Assembly (NCBI GenBank): GCA_903840235.1
Contig: CAIMFE010000042.1
Coordinates: 1-7,297 of the forward strand
From: an uncultured Opitutia bacterium
GTDB taxonomy: Bacteria; Verrucomicrobiota; Verrucomicrobiia; Opitutales; UBA953
DNA length: 7,297 nucleotides
Reading direction: 5' to 3'
Positions 1 through 6,775 of this stretch are shown here, one piece after another. How positions within the stretch are numbered: position 1 is the first letter of the stretch; each line of letters starts with the position of its first letter. The notes below the pieces were generated by a model. The model did not search any database, was not told the DNA's origin, and saw only the letters and a program-made list of their open reading frames with translations. The position numbers and the translations under genes are program-made.

Positions 1-597
1 ATTGGTCGGGTGGTGGATGCGTTGGACCGATTGGGTTTAGCGGATAATACTATTATCGTTTTTATCAGTGACCACGGATACCATTTAGGTGAGCACGGTC
101 TCTGGATGAAGCAGACTTGTTTTGAAGAGGCGGCGAGAATTCCGCTTTTCATCGTAGATCCACGTGCAACTTCTAACGGCAAAGTCTCAAAGCGAACAAT
201 TGAATTGGTTGATTTGTACCCAACGCTGACCGACTTAGCGGGAGTGAAAGCACCGGCTGGACTCGAAGGTGTTAGTTTGCGTCCATTACTCGCGAATGCA
301 GACGCTTCTTGGAATCGAGCTGCATACACACAAACTGTAACCAAAGGCAAAGAGAAGGTTCAGGGTTATAGTGTAAGGACTGAACGTTGGAGATTCACAG
401 AGTGGCAATACGGGGAGAAGGGTGTGGAATTGTATGATCACGATAACGACCCGCAGGAGCTCAAGAACCTCGCCAAAGATCCAGCTTATAGTGCGGTGAT
501 TAGCGAATTAAAGGCACTTAGTAAGAAGATGCACCCCGAGATGGTTGTGCCCGGCAAAGCGCAAAAGAAGTTAGGCGAAGGCAAGAAGAGTGAGTGA
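1..597 (+). CDS. Sulfatase, C-terminal part (5' end outside window)
   Basis: This is the C-terminal part of a type I (formylglycine-dependent) sulfatase, which hydrolyses sulfate esters, in such bacteria usually on algal or host polysaccharides. The frame is open from base 1, so the GTG at 10 is internal and not a start. Visible landmarks are the metal-site motif SDHG (Asp at 70-72, His at 73-75), then YHLGEHGLWMK with the active-site-type Lys at 109-111, then FEEAARIPL. The later DLYPTLTDLAGV and LYDHDNDPQELKNLA segments are typical of the C-terminal subdomain. The order resembles iduronate-2-sulfatase-like enzymes, but the substrate cannot be read from this part. The CxPSR/CxAxR modification motif and any signal peptide lie upstream of the window, so activity and export are unproven. 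The protein ends in a Lys-rich tail, and the gene ends with tandem stops TGA TAA. The 45 bp before the next gene show no clear terminator, so co-transcription is possible. Confidence 0.93.
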   Translation: MGRVVDALDRLGLADNTIIVFISDHGYHLGEHGLWMKQTCFEEAARIPLFIVDPRATSNGKVSKRTIELVDLYPTLTDLAGVKAPAGLEGVSLRPLLANADASWNRAAYTQTVTKGKEKVQGYSVRTERWRFTEWQYGEKGVELYDHDNDPQELKNLAKDPAYSAVISELKALSKKMHPEMVVPGKAQKKLGEGKKSE

Positions 598-608
598 TAA
601 ACCAAAAC

Positions 609-636
609 TTGATTAAATCTTTTAGAATTTTATTAG
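609..636 (+). promoter_or_regulatory. Possible sigma-70-like promoter before the GYF_2 gene
   Basis: TTGATT (609-614) and TATTAG (631-636) are 16 bp apart, each matching four of six consensus bases. A start about 7 bp downstream would fall at the ATG at 643 and give a nearly leaderless mRNA, which fits the missing Shine-Dalgarno site. TAGAAT at 623-628 is a closer -10 match but has no good -35 partner. In an AT-rich spacer such matches arise easily by chance, so this is weak. Confidence 0.22.
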
Positions 637-642
637 TTCAGT

Positions 643-1917
643 ATGTTAGCTGACCGATTACATATTGCTCGTGATGGAAAGGAAATTGGTCAGTTTACTG
701 TCCAAGAAATCTCTGGTCTCATTGCGAGCGGTCAGCTGATGGAAACCGATTTCTTTTGGCGTCCCGGGATGACGGCTTGGAAGCCTCTTTATGATTTAGT
801 AAATACAGAGAAGGTTTGGAAATTACCTTTTCCGCGTCCGGAAGAAAAATCCTCCAATTTATGGGATCAGATATTATCGCGTGAGAATAAACAGACGATG
901 TTGGCGATGTTATGGGATAAATTAGCCGCGGCTCAGCAAGAGTGTCTGTTAACTGTCGCAGATATTGAGCAAATCAATCAGGCGACCCATTCAAATTTAT
1001 ATCGTCGTTGCGATAAAGAGTTAGAGGCATGGTATCTTTTGATGGTGCAGGCTTATTTAGAGGACCACCTTTTTACATCACAGGAAAAAACTAATTTAAA
1101 TAATCTCATGTATAGTTTGGGGGTTAAGCAAGAGAGGGCGTACGAAATTCAAAAAGAAGTTTTTCTAGAGTATTATAAAAAAGCTTTTCAGGCCATTTTG
1201 AATGCGGCCGGCGAGTATTCAGAAAAAAGAGAAAAAATCAGAACGTTGGCGCAGAGTATTCCACTTCCTGCTAGCGTGATGGATCCTCTTAATACGATTA
1301 TTTGGGGTGAAGTCTTAACTCAAGAATTGAAGTATTTGTGTGAGACAGTTGACGGGGAATCGATCATCTCTCCTGAAAACGTTAAAGTCTTTAATCAATT
1401 TACAACGGATCTCGATTTGCATCTACCGAATTACCCAGCGATTCAGGCTGCATTCAGTCGGGCTCAGAAATACTACACGCTGATGAAAGGCGAACTCACG
1501 CCTATTGAATGCGGTTTTGAATTAGGGCGTGAGGTTTGCTACTGGATGCAACCCGTGAATTTATTACAAGTAAAACGCACAGTGGTTCGCCGTAATTACG
1601 GTGGTTTTTCTTCGAGTATTAAAATTTTTGGTAGTTTGCGTTATCGCGTCGGGAGTTTCGATGTGCAGCGCGAGACCAAAGACCAGTTGACTAAAATAGA
1701 TAGCGGGACGGCGATTTTTACCGATCAACGCGTGATTTTTAATGGCGAGTTTAAGAACCTTAACTTTAAGCATTCTAAAATCCTCGATATCAAAGAATAT
1801 AATAACGGTATCGAAATAGGCAAAGACTCGGGCGGGGACGTGTTCTTTAATTTCGACCAGGGGGCAGGGGATGCGACCGTACTACTGAAACGCCTGGTTA
1901 GGGAAAGTAAGACCTGA
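643..1917 (+). CDS. GYF_2-domain protein with helical (TerB-like) middle and C-terminal PH-like domain
   Basis: Function unknown; 424 residues. Residues about 6-52 form a GYF_2 (DUF4339) domain, seen in HIARDGKEIGQFTVQEI, the central GQL and the W-RPGMTAWKPL ending; this family is thought to bind proline-rich peptides. A Pro-rich linker (61-67) follows. Residues about 85-280 are predicted largely helical, and LEDHLFTSQEKTNLNNL followed by SLGV looks like the D-x-x-x-(S/T)-x-x-E pattern of TerB-like modules. Residues about 285-420 resemble small bacterial PH-like domains, with the typical strand pair GTAIFTDQRVIFNGEFKN, then HSKILDI and a GIEI strand. There is no signal peptide or membrane segment, so a cytoplasmic adaptor or sensor role is inferred. 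The first ATG is taken as the start because the GYF_2 domain begins immediately after it; no Shine-Dalgarno site precedes it. The gene follows the sulfatase in the same direction and ends 4 bp from the stop of a convergent small gene. Confidence 0.88.
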   Translation: MLADRLHIARDGKEIGQFTVQEISGLIASGQLMETDFFWRPGMTAWKPLYDLVNTEKVWKLPFPRPEEKSSNLWDQILSRENKQTMLAMLWDKLAAAQQECLLTVADIEQINQATHSNLYRRCDKELEAWYLLMVQAYLEDHLFTSQEKTNLNNLMYSLGVKQERAYEIQKEVFLEYYKKAFQAILNAAGEYSEKREKIRTLAQSIPLPASVMDPLNTIIWGEVLTQELKYLCETVDGESIISPENVKVFNQFTTDLDLHLPNYPAIQAAFSRAQKYYTLMKGELTPIECGFELGREVCYWMQPVNLLQVKRTVVRRNYGGFSSSIKIFGSLRYRVGSFDVQRETKDQLTKIDSGTAIFTDQRVIFNGEFKNLNFKHSKILDIKEYNNGIEIGKDSGGDVFFNFDQGAGDATVLLKRLVRESKT

Positions 1918-1921
1918 GTAG

Positions 1922-2248
1922 CTAAGCTTTCGGAAGCTTCAGTTCTTTGAGCGTAAACTGTCCGACCTCATTAACGAGAACGACGAAAAGTTGGGTATTC
2001 TTGCTTTGGGCGAGGGCGATCATCGTGGGCCATTTCGATTGCTCGACACCGGCGATAACCAGCACTGGTTCAGCAAAACCCGTGAGATCCGTCGGTTCTT
2101 CGATGGCCGTCCCTTTATGATCTATATCAAAATTATGATTAAGCCAGCGCCCCAGTTCTTTAGCCAAGCCACGCATATCCGATTTACCTAATTCCACTTT
2201 ACGTTGGTCGACGAGTGACCAGAGGGGGAGTGCAAAATTATGTTGCAT
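1922..2248 (-). CDS. Small hypothetical protein, 108 aa
   Basis: I do not recognise a family. The protein is soluble, with no signal peptide or membrane segment. The first half is mixed and charged (DMRGLAKELGRWLNHNF looks like an amphipathic helix). The second half has hydrophobic stretches compatible with beta strands (PVLVIAGVE, TQLFVVLVNEVGQFTL) with a helix between them (TMIALAQSKN), suggesting a compact alpha/beta fold. The ATG at 2246-2248 is the only sensible start and has no Shine-Dalgarno site. The gene lies tail to tail with the GYF_2-domain gene and head to head with mgtE, so it must have its own promoter in the 76 bp spacer 2249-2324. The opposite-strand frame over 1991-2191 encodes nothing recognisable, which favours this strand. 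I think it is a real lineage-restricted gene, but without homology support this stays moderate. Confidence 0.6.
   Translation of the reverse strand: MQHNFALPLWSLVDQRKVELGKSDMRGLAKELGRWLNHNFDIDHKGTAIEEPTDLTGFAEPVLVIAGVEQSKWPTMIALAQSKNTQLFVVLVNEVGQFTLKELKLPKA
1924..1939. repeat. Short inverted repeat at convergent gene junction
   Basis: AAGCTT (1924-1929), a 4-base loop TCGG, then AAGCTT (1934-1939) can form a 6-bp hairpin on either strand. It lies inside the last codons of the small - strand gene and just past the stop of the + strand GYF_2-domain gene. No T-run follows on either strand, so it would be a weak bidirectional transcription stop at best. It could equally be coincidental. Confidence 0.25.
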
Positions 2249-2324
2249 GTGAGGAAGGTTACGAAGTGGTGAAAATCAATTTTAGGGTTTGCCCAAGTCT
2301 CAGCATCAGTGGCACATTATTTGT

Positions 2325-3728
2325 ATGACGGCAACTCCAGAGCACATTGAGAACGTCCACCTTCTTATTGAGAAGCGTGACTTCCAGGGAATCCGTCAAT
2401 TGTTAGTCAGTTTACCGCATGCGGACGCTGCCGATTTGCTAGAGCATTTGGATCCCGTGGAGATGGCAGTGAGTTTCCGTTTATTGCCCAAGACGGTCGC
2501 CGCAGAGATTTTCGAATATATTGATTTAAATCACCAAGAAGATTTAATCCGTGCGTTGGGGGAGAAGGATGCGGCGTCGATTTTAAATGCGATGTCGGAT
2601 GACGACCGCACAGCCTTCCTCGAAGAATGTCCGGAGCATGCAGTTAGCTTATTAAGTTTGCTCGACCCCGCGCAGCAAAGAGTTGCGCTACAACTTTTAG
2701 GTTATCCCGAGAACAGTGTGGGTCGAATGATGACAACGAAGTTTGTTTCGATTCGTCAGAATTGGACCATTCAGCAGGCCCTTGATTATGTTAAAGAACG
2801 GGCGAAGGATGTTTATTACGTGCACGTGGTTTGTTCGGTTGATGAGGCGGGAAAACTCTTAGGCGTGCACCGTATTCGCGATATCTTTACCGCTGATGCT
2901 GCCTCAAAGGTATCGGACTTACCTGCGGCCCCTCCCATTTATTTGAAGGTAACGGATTCGCAGGCCGATGCGGTTAAATTATTCCGCAAACACTCGCGCA
3001 CGATTATTCCCGTGGTGAACGCCGAGATGACGGTTTTAGGTATTGTGACGGTCGATGACGTTTTAGAGACAGCCAGTGAAGAAGCTGCCAAAGACATCGC
3101 GTTTTTGGGTGCAGTAGAAGTACCCGAAGAGCCACTCTTAGATACACCCTTAAGACAGCTTATTCGCCAACGTGCTGGTTGGCTTGTGATTTTATTTATT
3201 GGGGAAATGTTCACCGCGACAGCGATGGGATTCTTTGAAGGTGAAATTCAGAAGGCCGTAGTTTTATCTTTATTCTTACCCCTGATTATTTCATCGGGTG
3301 GTAATTCTGGATCACAAGCCTCGGCATTAGTCATTCGCGCGATGGCTTTGGCCGAAGTTAATTTAAAAGATTGGTTCAAGGTCTTCCGTCGAGAAATTAC
3401 GAGTGGTTTGGGGCTCGGAGTTATTTTAGGTTCAATTGGCTTTGCCCGAATCACCATCTGGCATTTCTTCTTCCCTAATCTTTGTGGTAGTACACCAGGT
3501 TACGGTGAACATTGGTTTTTACTCGCACTTGTTATTTTCTTCTCGCTGATTGGAGTGGTCTTATGGGGAAGTTTATCGGGTGCGATGTTACCGTTTATTT
3601 TACGACGACTTGGATTCGATCCGGCAAAAGCCGCCGCACCTTTCGTCGCCACCATTGTCGACGTTACTGGATTGATTATCTACTTCCTCATTGCGGGGCT
3701 TATTTTCCTCCCGCATATCAAAGGATAA
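2325..3728 (+). CDS. mgtE: Magnesium transporter MgtE
   Basis: MgtE-family Mg2+ channel/transporter of the inner membrane, 467 residues (family usually about 450). Order from the ATG at 2325: an N-terminal superhelical MgtE_N domain (about 5-125, with ADAADLLEHLDP-type repeats); CBS domain 1 (about 134-190, starting GRMMTTKFVSI); CBS domain 2 (about 197-250, with RTIIPVV and VLGIVTVDDVLE); a linker with the plug-helix region; then five membrane helices (about 286-305, 310-324, 359-377, 397-424, 437-463). The pore signature GGNSGSQAS is at 325-333, and the last helix carries PFVATIVDVTG with an Asp (residue 446) matching the Mg2+-binding Asp of the Thermus MgtE pore. In this family, cytosolic Mg2+ bound by the N/CBS domains closes the channel. 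An in-frame TTG at 2289 would add 12 residues with no family match, so the ATG is preferred; neither has a Shine-Dalgarno site. No Mg2+ riboswitch is possible in so short a leader. Confidence 0.95.
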   Translation: MTATPEHIENVHLLIEKRDFQGIRQLLVSLPHADAADLLEHLDPVEMAVSFRLLPKTVAAEIFEYIDLNHQEDLIRALGEKDAASILNAMSDDDRTAFLEECPEHAVSLLSLLDPAQQRVALQLLGYPENSVGRMMTTKFVSIRQNWTIQQALDYVKERAKDVYYVHVVCSVDEAGKLLGVHRIRDIFTADAASKVSDLPAAPPIYLKVTDSQADAVKLFRKHSRTIIPVVNAEMTVLGIVTVDDVLETASEEAAKDIAFLGAVEVPEEPLLDTPLRQLIRQRAGWLVILFIGEMFTATAMGFFEGEIQKAVVLSLFLPLIISSGGNSGSQASALVIRAMALAEVNLKDWFKVFRREITSGLGLGVILGSIGFARITIWHFFFPNLCGSTPGYGEHWFLLALVIFFSLIGVVLWGSLSGAMLPFILRRLGFDPAKAAAPFVATIVDVTGLIIYFLIAGLIFLPHIKG

Positions 3729-3729
3729 A

Positions 3730-5274
3730 TTACTGCTTAATTAATTCCGATGTCGCTGGTACGTCGGAAATAATTTGATCGGGGTCGGGTCCGACTCCGA
3801 TATATCTTAAATTAGGTAAGGTCCTTAAGGTATGTCCGCGTGAGGCGAGGCGAACCATTTCGGACATGGTAAATGATATATAGCGACGAGCCTCAGTTGG
3901 AAGTTGTGCCCAGGAGCGGACTTTGGAGATATCAGATTTCCAACCTGGTAGAGTAGCGTAGATAGGGGCGAGCGAGCGACGGACGGCGTCATTACGAGGT
4001 ACGCCTAGATGAATTTTTCCAGCGCTGTCGCGGTAGCCTGTACAAAGTTGTAAATCGCCACCGGTCCATTCTCCGTGAGGGGAAAGGGCATCGAGCTTGT
4101 TCAATACTAAGTCATCGAAACCACCGTAGCGCAGGGTATCGGCTTTTTCTACGAGGTCGGACCACCCGACCATGCGTTGACGTCCGGTGCTGGTACCAAA
4201 TTCTAATTTAGCGAGGGCACGTTGGAGAGGGTGTGACTCTTCCATCTTCGTGATAAAGACGTGTGTGCCCACCTTGGTGTCGTAAGCCTTGCAACAACCC
4301 ACCGTGTGAATCGCTTGAACGGGAATACCGGCCGATTGAAAGAACTCGGGAGTGTAAGTGTGTGAGGCGGTAACGTTAGGAGCGAAGCCGGCGCGCTTAT
4401 CGAGCCAGTAGGCTTGTCCAAATTCACCGATGATGCGACGATCTGCTGAGAGGTCGGATAAAATACGTTCACGAACATCGCCAATCGTGTGGGCGAGTTT
4501 TGAACCTGCTTCCCAATAAGCGGCTAAAACGGATTCGTGATTAAAGGTGAAAGGCTTGGATCCGGCGAAACGAGTGAAGTCAAATTCAGCGGCGGTGAAA
4601 ACTCCGGCATCAATCGCACCCTTATTAGCACGTAGTTCGGCTTCGGTCAGTTTGGTGAAAAGAGCAGACCATTTTTCTGAGCTGAGTTTGCAGACATTTT
4701 GGACAATGTCGGCAGCGCGGTTGAGTCGAGCCGAGAGACGTTTGGCGTAGTCAGATTTATTTCCGAGAAACTCCGAGTAGTGAATTTGCATTTGACCGAC
4801 TTCATCAGCGTAGGCGGGTGTGATTCCGCGACCCGTGGAACCACGTGCTTCTTGTCCGAGAACATTAACTCGATAATCTTCCCAGGCGAGATCGAGAATG
4901 CGGTGCGATATGTCGCTCACCATGCACCGCTCATCGATAAGTAGGCGTGAGAGAACAGGGTAGCCAAGTTTTTCGACCGGGAGGGCTTCCCAGAGGGCCT
5001 TACGTGGATCAGCGACGACGCCGGAGCCCAATGCGAGGCAACCGACGTCGTGTTCAGCAACGCCACCCGGTAAAAGATTTAATTTAAGACCTGCGACCGT
5101 GTGACCAGAGTTTGCGCCGCCGTTAACTTTTAGAACGGTACCGACAACATCACGACGGCCGGTTAGGTGTTGCAGTTCGCGAACGATTTCAGGGATGACA
5201 CGACCCTTGCCCTCGTCGCCCATACTGATGCCGACGTCGGCAATGAGGAGGCTTTTAAAGGGAGTCAGAGACAT
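3730..5274 (-). CDS. purA: Adenylosuccinate synthetase, long divergent form
   Basis: PurA-type enzyme joining IMP and aspartate with GTP to give adenylosuccinate, the first committed step to AMP; cytosolic. At 514 residues it is about 80 longer than the usual bacterial enzyme. Conserved elements: the P-loop-like GDEGKGR with catalytic Asp20 and Lys23; GGANSGHT with the catalytic-acid His58; LLPGGV; GSTGRGITPAY (145-155); Gln287 and NVTAS (300-304) in the IMP site; the aspartate loop FGTSTGRQR (359-367) keeping both key Arg; guanine-binding NKLD (392-395); and GVGPDPD near the end. Departures: the usual QWGDEGKGK is SMGDEGKGR, GGHNAGHT has Ala for His, the usual VGAGPFPTE is VGTHVFITK, and about 45 extra residues lie between TGRGI and Gln287 (roughly 170-280). 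The ATG at 5274 lies 59 bp after the TPR gene in the same direction, with no Shine-Dalgarno site. Catalytic Asp is kept, unlike phage PurZ, so AMP synthesis is the best guess, though a paralogue with altered substrate is possible. Confidence 0.88.
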   Translation of the reverse strand: MSLTPFKSLLIADVGISMGDEGKGRVIPEIVRELQHLTGRRDVVGTVLKVNGGANSGHTVAGLKLNLLPGGVAEHDVGCLALGSGVVADPRKALWEALPVEKLGYPVLSRLLIDERCMVSDISHRILDLAWEDYRVNVLGQEARGSTGRGITPAYADEVGQMQIHYSEFLGNKSDYAKRLSARLNRAADIVQNVCKLSSEKWSALFTKLTEAELRANKGAIDAGVFTAAEFDFTRFAGSKPFTFNHESVLAAYWEAGSKLAHTIGDVRERILSDLSADRRIIGEFGQAYWLDKRAGFAPNVTASHTYTPEFFQSAGIPVQAIHTVGCCKAYDTKVGTHVFITKMEESHPLQRALAKLEFGTSTGRQRMVGWSDLVEKADTLRYGGFDDLVLNKLDALSPHGEWTGGDLQLCTGYRDSAGKIHLGVPRNDAVRRSLAPIYATLPGWKSDISKVRSWAQLPTEARRYISFTMSEMVRLASRGHTLRTLPNLRYIGVGPDPDQIISDVPATSELIKQ

Positions 5275-5284
5275 GGCAGCAGGA

Positions 5285-5308
5285 AGGAGAAAAAAGGAGT
5301 ATTCTCCT
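5285..5308 (-). terminator. Possible weak terminator/attenuator between TPR gene and purA
   Basis: Read on the - strand, AGGAG (5308-5304), loop AATA, CTCCT (5299-5295) forms a 5-bp hairpin followed directly by a run of T residues, the layout of an intrinsic terminator. The same AGGAG can instead pair within a 7-bp stem AGGAGAA (5308-5302) / TTCTCCT (5291-5285), and the two folds exclude each other. It sits about 25 bases after the TPR stop and before the purA ATG, so it could end most TPR transcripts or tune read-through into purA. The stems are short and A/T-containing, so efficiency is doubtful. Confidence 0.35.
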
Positions 5309-5333
5309 GCTTAGCAAAAAATACAAAACAAAA

Positions 5334-6725
5334 TTAGGATGCAGGGCCTTTTTGGTTTTCGTAGAACGTATTAATTTTCTTCGAAACATCACGATATCCG
5401 GAATCGGCCATGTAAATCGCTTTAAATTCTTCCATCGCTTCTTTAGTGTGACCCATTTTCTCAAAGGCACTCGCTAGTTCGTAAATCACTTCTTTCTTAA
5501 GATCATTCATCACCTGTAATTCGGATTTAGCTAAGTTGAATTGATCGACAGCTAAATCGAATTTGGAACTAGCCATGAAAGCTTTGCCGATGGCGAGAAT
5601 CGACGCTTGGCGGAATTTTGGATTACGTTGTGCGTATTGTAATTGTTGAATCGATTCGTCGAGGCGACCGGCATTGAGGAGTAAGTTACCGTATTCAAAG
5701 CGGAATGAGTAGTCGTTCGGGTAACGTTCCACGAGACTCGCGGTAGTTTGTAGTTTGTAGGCGATAAGTTCTGCATCGTTCTTGGCCAGTTCGGCAACGG
5801 CGGCAGTGTCGGCCGGATTTGCCTGAACTTTTTCTGCAAGAAGTTTGGAAGCCTTTTCAAAGCGTTGAGTGATAAGGCTGATTTCCTGACTTTCGAGAGA
5901 AGAGTCTTGTTTGCCGAGTGTGGTAAGACGTCCGCGTTGTAACCAAGCGATGGCGCTATCGAGATCTCCCGCAGCGATGAATTGACGAACGATATCGCGG
6001 TAAAGATCGAGGCTGTCGGGTTGAGCTTGGATTTTAACAGCGAGTGCAGCGGCTTGTTCGATTGCGGTACCAGCATCGGTAACCGTACGAGCAGACTGTT
6101 CGAGGCGAAGAGCTTCGTCTTTGTCTTTAAGTTTGGATTGGAAGTCGCCTTTGTCTTCCCAATTTCCTTTGCGCATTGTTTTGCTAACAGACGCTTTACG
6201 CACGGCTTCTTGGAGGTCGCCGTTTCCTGGGAAAAGTTTCAAACCTGCATCAGCCGCATTCAGGGCAGCGTCGTAATCATGTGCGATGATCCAGGTGTTA
6301 GCTAGGTCGATAAAGTGCTGAACATTTTTGGCGTCGACCTGTGTGAGTTCTTCGTAGGCGAAAGCAGCGAGCTCAGGGAAGTCGAGTTTGAGTGCAGCCG
6401 CCGCGAGTAATTTGTTGGCACCGATATCACCAGGTTTTTTGGCGAAGGTATCTTCGGCGGCTTTGATAGCAGCGAGAGGATTTTTTTCTGCTACCTTGTC
6501 GGGGTTGCCTCCGAGTAGTCCATCGAACATCCCTTTTTTAACTCCGAGAATTGCTTTTTGAGAACGGCGGAGTGAGCGGCGTACTTCTAAGCAACCTGGG
6601 TTACTCGACAATATGCTGGAAAGAATTTCCATGGCGTATTGAGGGTTGGTCTTGAGCTGTTGATCGGCGGCAGCGATTTGCTTCTGCAGACGAGGATCAA
6701 GTTCAGTAATAGCTACTTTTTTCAT
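5334..6725 (-). CDS. Tetratricopeptide-repeat (TPR) protein, cytoplasmic
   Basis: A 463-residue all-helical TPR protein, presumably a scaffold for protein-protein contacts; the partner is unknown. There is no signal peptide or membrane segment. Degenerate TPR units are visible at about 17-50 (AMEILSSILSSNPG), 85-165 (two or three units, with YEELTQVDAKN and YDAALNAADAGLKLFPGN), 236-266 (AGDLDSAIAWLQRG), 334-400 (LLLNAGRLDESIQQLQYA) and 411-444 (LASAFEKMGHTKEAMEEFKAI). Between the repeat blocks is a non-TPR, charged segment at about 181-212 (SKTMRKGNWEDKGDF, then SKLKDKDEA) that resembles linkers I associate with TPR proteins of Verrucomicrobia and relatives. The ATG at 6725 is 50 bp from the SET gene stop in the same direction. 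It has no Shine-Dalgarno site, but a TATAAC -10-like box lies just before it. Downstream is purA after 59 bp. Other frames here give long ORFs without family features and are shadows. Confidence 0.88.
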   Translation of the reverse strand: MKKVAITELDPRLQKQIAAADQQLKTNPQYAMEILSSILSSNPGCLEVRRSLRRSQKAILGVKKGMFDGLLGGNPDKVAEKNPLAAIKAAEDTFAKKPGDIGANKLLAAAALKLDFPELAAFAYEELTQVDAKNVQHFIDLANTWIIAHDYDAALNAADAGLKLFPGNGDLQEAVRKASVSKTMRKGNWEDKGDFQSKLKDKDEALRLEQSARTVTDAGTAIEQAAALAVKIQAQPDSLDLYRDIVRQFIAAGDLDSAIAWLQRGRLTTLGKQDSSLESQEISLITQRFEKASKLLAEKVQANPADTAAVAELAKNDAELIAYKLQTTASLVERYPNDYSFRFEYGNLLLNAGRLDESIQQLQYAQRNPKFRQASILAIGKAFMASSKFDLAVDQFNLAKSELQVMNDLKKEVIYELASAFEKMGHTKEAMEEFKAIYMADSGYRDVSKKINTFYENQKGPAS

Positions 6726-6731
6726 TTAGGG

Positions 6732-6741
6732 GTTATAAATA
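6732..6741 (-). promoter_or_regulatory. Possible -10 element before the TPR gene
   Basis: On the - strand, TATTTATAAC ends 6 bases before the ATG of the TPR gene; TATAAC (6737-6732) matches five of six -10 consensus bases. The implied transcript would start at or next to the ATG and be leaderless. No -35-like hexamer lies at the right distance, so this is only a candidate internal promoter within the SET-TPR-purA gene set. Confidence 0.22.
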
Positions 6742-6775
6742 GACGTTCGAAAAGTGAGGCTAGGCGGGCGATTGG

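Noticed and set aside
1991..2191. + strand 66-residue frame opposite the small hypothetical gene
   Set aside because: It is shorter and lacks any recognisable feature; the - strand frame has better fold-like patterning and clean junctions.
2289..2324. TTG start giving MgtE 12 extra N-terminal residues
   Set aside because: The extra residues do not match the MgtE N-terminus, and the ATG at 2325 is directly followed by the expected first helix of the domain.
2249..2324. Mg2+ riboswitch or Bacteroidota-type promoter (TTTG / TAnnTTTG) before mgtE
   Set aside because: The spacer is only 76 bp and shared with a divergent gene. TTTG at 2288 and TTTG at 2320 do not have the right spacing or a TAnn before the second, and no riboswitch-like stems are visible.
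3730..5274. PurZ-like (2-aminoadenylosuccinate synthetase) identity
   Set aside because: The catalytic Asp in GDEGKG is retained, whereas PurZ replaces it, and the protein is much longer than phage PurZ.
5552..6076. 174-residue open frame on the - strand inside the TPR gene
   Set aside because: Its composition is low in typical core patterns and shows no domain; it is the shifted frame of a well-supported TPR gene.
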